Shown here one piece after another: positions 62,006-64,000 of a DNA stretch of 64,000 nucleotides. Source of the stretch: Azorinus chamasolen. Taxonomy: Eukaryota; Mollusca; Bivalvia; Cardiida; Solecurtidae. Location of the stretch: assembly GCA_963576725.1 (NCBI GenBank), contig OY755240.1:17819743-17883742 (forward strand), written 5' to 3'. The number at the start of each line of letters is the position of its first letter. Position 1 is the stretch's first letter. The position numbers were made by a program, and so were the translations under genes. The notes below the pieces were generated by a model. That model made no database searches. It was not told the origin of the DNA and saw nothing but the letters and a program-made list of their open reading frames with translations.

Positions 62006-64000
62006 AGTAAGTCAGGACGTCAAAAATTTAGAGTCTAATGTACTACTTAACGCTTTAATCCAATTTTACTCATTTTAATGCATTTGATTTACTCTTCCAC
62101 TGAAGAAAATAGTCCCATTTTATACAGTCATAAATATACACCATAAGACTATACGTATGATAGGTTCCTATATCCTAACAGATGTTAGATTAAAGCAGAC
62201 TGAAGTTAAGTATTCTGCTTTACGTTCGGCATGCTTTAAGTAAACACCTGCCTTCAATACTGAAAACAGGCCATGGAGTAAAATTGTTTAAATGTTTAAG
62301 TTGTATATCACTCTTAACTATTTTCATGTCAATAGATGTTATAATTGTTGCCCCGCATAGAATCATGGCGACTATATGGGATTACGATTTATTTGACTCA
62401 TGGTAGGTGGTCATTTTTGTATCGATTAATAGTATACATAACATATCATAGGTTACGAAATAACAATAAGCAAGTTTTGATATTATTGCATTAATTCATT
62501 ATTCAGACTAGATAGCCGATCCTTTCGAATTTCTGGTGCAAATGTCTTGCCATAAGCATTGATCCATTGTAGTAAAACACATACCAGTGTATTTCAACAG
62601 AACCGACAACTTCGTATTATGTTTTTCTAACCAAACCGTGATAGGATTGTCCTTGATAAACTGAGTTGCCGCTTTAAATAACCACATTGAATGGAACGTT
62701 AGTCATTAGGTCAACGACTGGTTGAAAAAAATCTAAAATAGGACATCAATCAAAGTACTCAAGGTGCTCGATCGGGGATCGTTTATTTTTAACAAATTGC
62801 TTTTGCTTATTGATTTGTCGCATTAATCCTTTCGCTGTTGCATATCCACATAAGAAATAATGACACCATGAACAATTATTGGCTGATGTTTTTGATAATG
62901 ACAGGTACTGGTAGAAACTAGAGTCGAGCCTATTATAATTTCATAAGCATATGGAGACGACCTTGATCACATGAACGGGTCCTCTAGGAGCTGTCTGAGA
63001 TCTGGGTCAACTCCATTTGCAATGCGTAAATACACGTTTACATGAGGAAAATAGTTGAGCAAAATAATAGCTGTTCAACAACACTTTATTTTATTGCTAA
63101 TTGTACAGAGGAGGGCGAAGTGTTTGGTAGATAGATATATACATTTATTTCAATAATGTGCAATTAGCATGGTTACAATAGCAATGCAAAATAATTTCTT
63201 TGTTACGGAGTGACCTCCGTTAAACAGGTAGTGACCTTTCTGCTCTTCATTGACAATTAATCTATTTATGTGAGATAATGAAATATTCATCATATCTGCG
63301 TACAGTTAACCTTATAAAAAGTGAATGATTTTGAAACATATTTTATAATGTATAGAAATTGTATAAGGACTATAATAACGCATTAAATGACTGGAATACA
63401 TAATGTTTTAATAATATTGACAGTTTAATTTCACTTTTAATTTGATTTATTCTCAGTGCTATTGAACAACATGTAATTCATGTTCATGCTGATTTACTGA
63501 TAATCAAATTCCAAATCTATAGACTGTCGTTCAAATTAGAACCAAAACCAAAACTATCAAAACCCAGTCAATAATTAAACTGAATGGATTCTTTTAAACT
63601 ATCTAAGTGACCATAGGTAAGTTTTAGATCTACACAGGAAATTACCTGTCAGCAGCTGGAGTTACCAGACACAATATATAGAATTAATTCTAAAGGTAAC
63701 ACAGATATCTTGCTCATATTACATGTCTTAATTCTAGAATATTTGTAGTCACTATTTGATGCTTCGCATCATAATTTTCTTGTAGCCTGTTGATCGACCA
63801 GAAGAAAAATTACACCACAATAGGCGACGTCTTTTGACGTCTATGACGTCACAATGCCATATGTAGTAAACTGCCGTACCGGGTTTTTTCCGCTTTGATT
63901 TTAAGGTTTTTATACGTTCATCTAATGATCTTTTAGCAATTTTCCATGAAATAGAAATTGTTTAGACATGATTTAAGATTTGTAAATGTTAGTCGAAATC
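62006..64000. other. right-hand flank, no exon recognised
   Basis: 62040-62285 is a degraded relative of 33540-33840 ('ttaaagcagactga.agtaaag', 'cttcaatactgaa'). A TTAACCC-family MITE lies at about 62825-63055 ('tcctctaggagctgtctgag..gggtcaactcc'). The remainder is AT-rich. The missing 5' RNF213-like exons are not visible here. Confidence 0.45.

Overview
The window looks like nuclear DNA of a bivalve mollusc, most likely a heterodont clam. This is an inference from several signs: short exons with GT/AG introns, AT-rich and repeat-rich introns, the ubiquitous 'ctaggtca.. / cttcatgaaact' tandem repeat, abundant TTAA- and TA-flanked MITEs, and Penelope-like elements (PLEs) whose only conserved in-frame stops are UGA at cysteine positions, a trait published for clam Naiad elements. 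No bacterial or viral features were seen.

Layout. (1) 1-2790, plus strand: the last three exons of an uncharacterised conserved animal protein. (2) 4281-7935, minus strand: a complete three-exon gene for a 188-residue protein that is a free-standing relative of the cytoplasmic tail ('ballast') domain of the P2X7 receptor, with a CRE just upstream. A miniature LTR element carrying a tRNA-like sequence in its LTRs lies in its first intron. (3) 8.2-13.0 kb: tandem repeats, a MITE and a 5'-truncated L2/CR1-type LINE. (4) 13275-54115, minus strand: eighteen consecutive exons of an RNF213 (mysterin)-like giant AAA+ E3 ligase gene, assembled here from conserved motifs and matching splice phases. Together they encode about 940 residues without a stop, from the region before the AAA core to the Walker B exon of the first fully catalytic AAA module. 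The 5' part must lie to the right of 54 kb, beyond what I can recognise. The 3' part (second active AAA, RING) is not recognisable to the left. (5) 55.3-62 kb, minus strand: a head-to-tail train of Naiad-type PLEs, one of them split by a 1.08-kb inverted-repeat DNA transposon with a 9-bp target duplication.

Most of the RNF213-like gene's length is mobile DNA in introns. At least ten PLE pieces, two tRNA-derived SINEs, several MITE families, long CA/TG and TA microsatellites and a 30-bp minisatellite sit between exons. One PLE ends about 15 bp from a splice donor. The PLEs have the permuted order (GIY-YIG endonuclease, CxC linker, reverse transcriptase) that defines Naiads. Two different copies keep UGA at the same two codons, one in the endonuclease and one replacing the first Cys of the CxC motif.

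Limits: exon boundaries come from reading splice consensus and reading frame by eye. Family assignments rest on remembered motif patterns, without a database search. TE boundaries are approximate unless a target duplication or TIR is stated.
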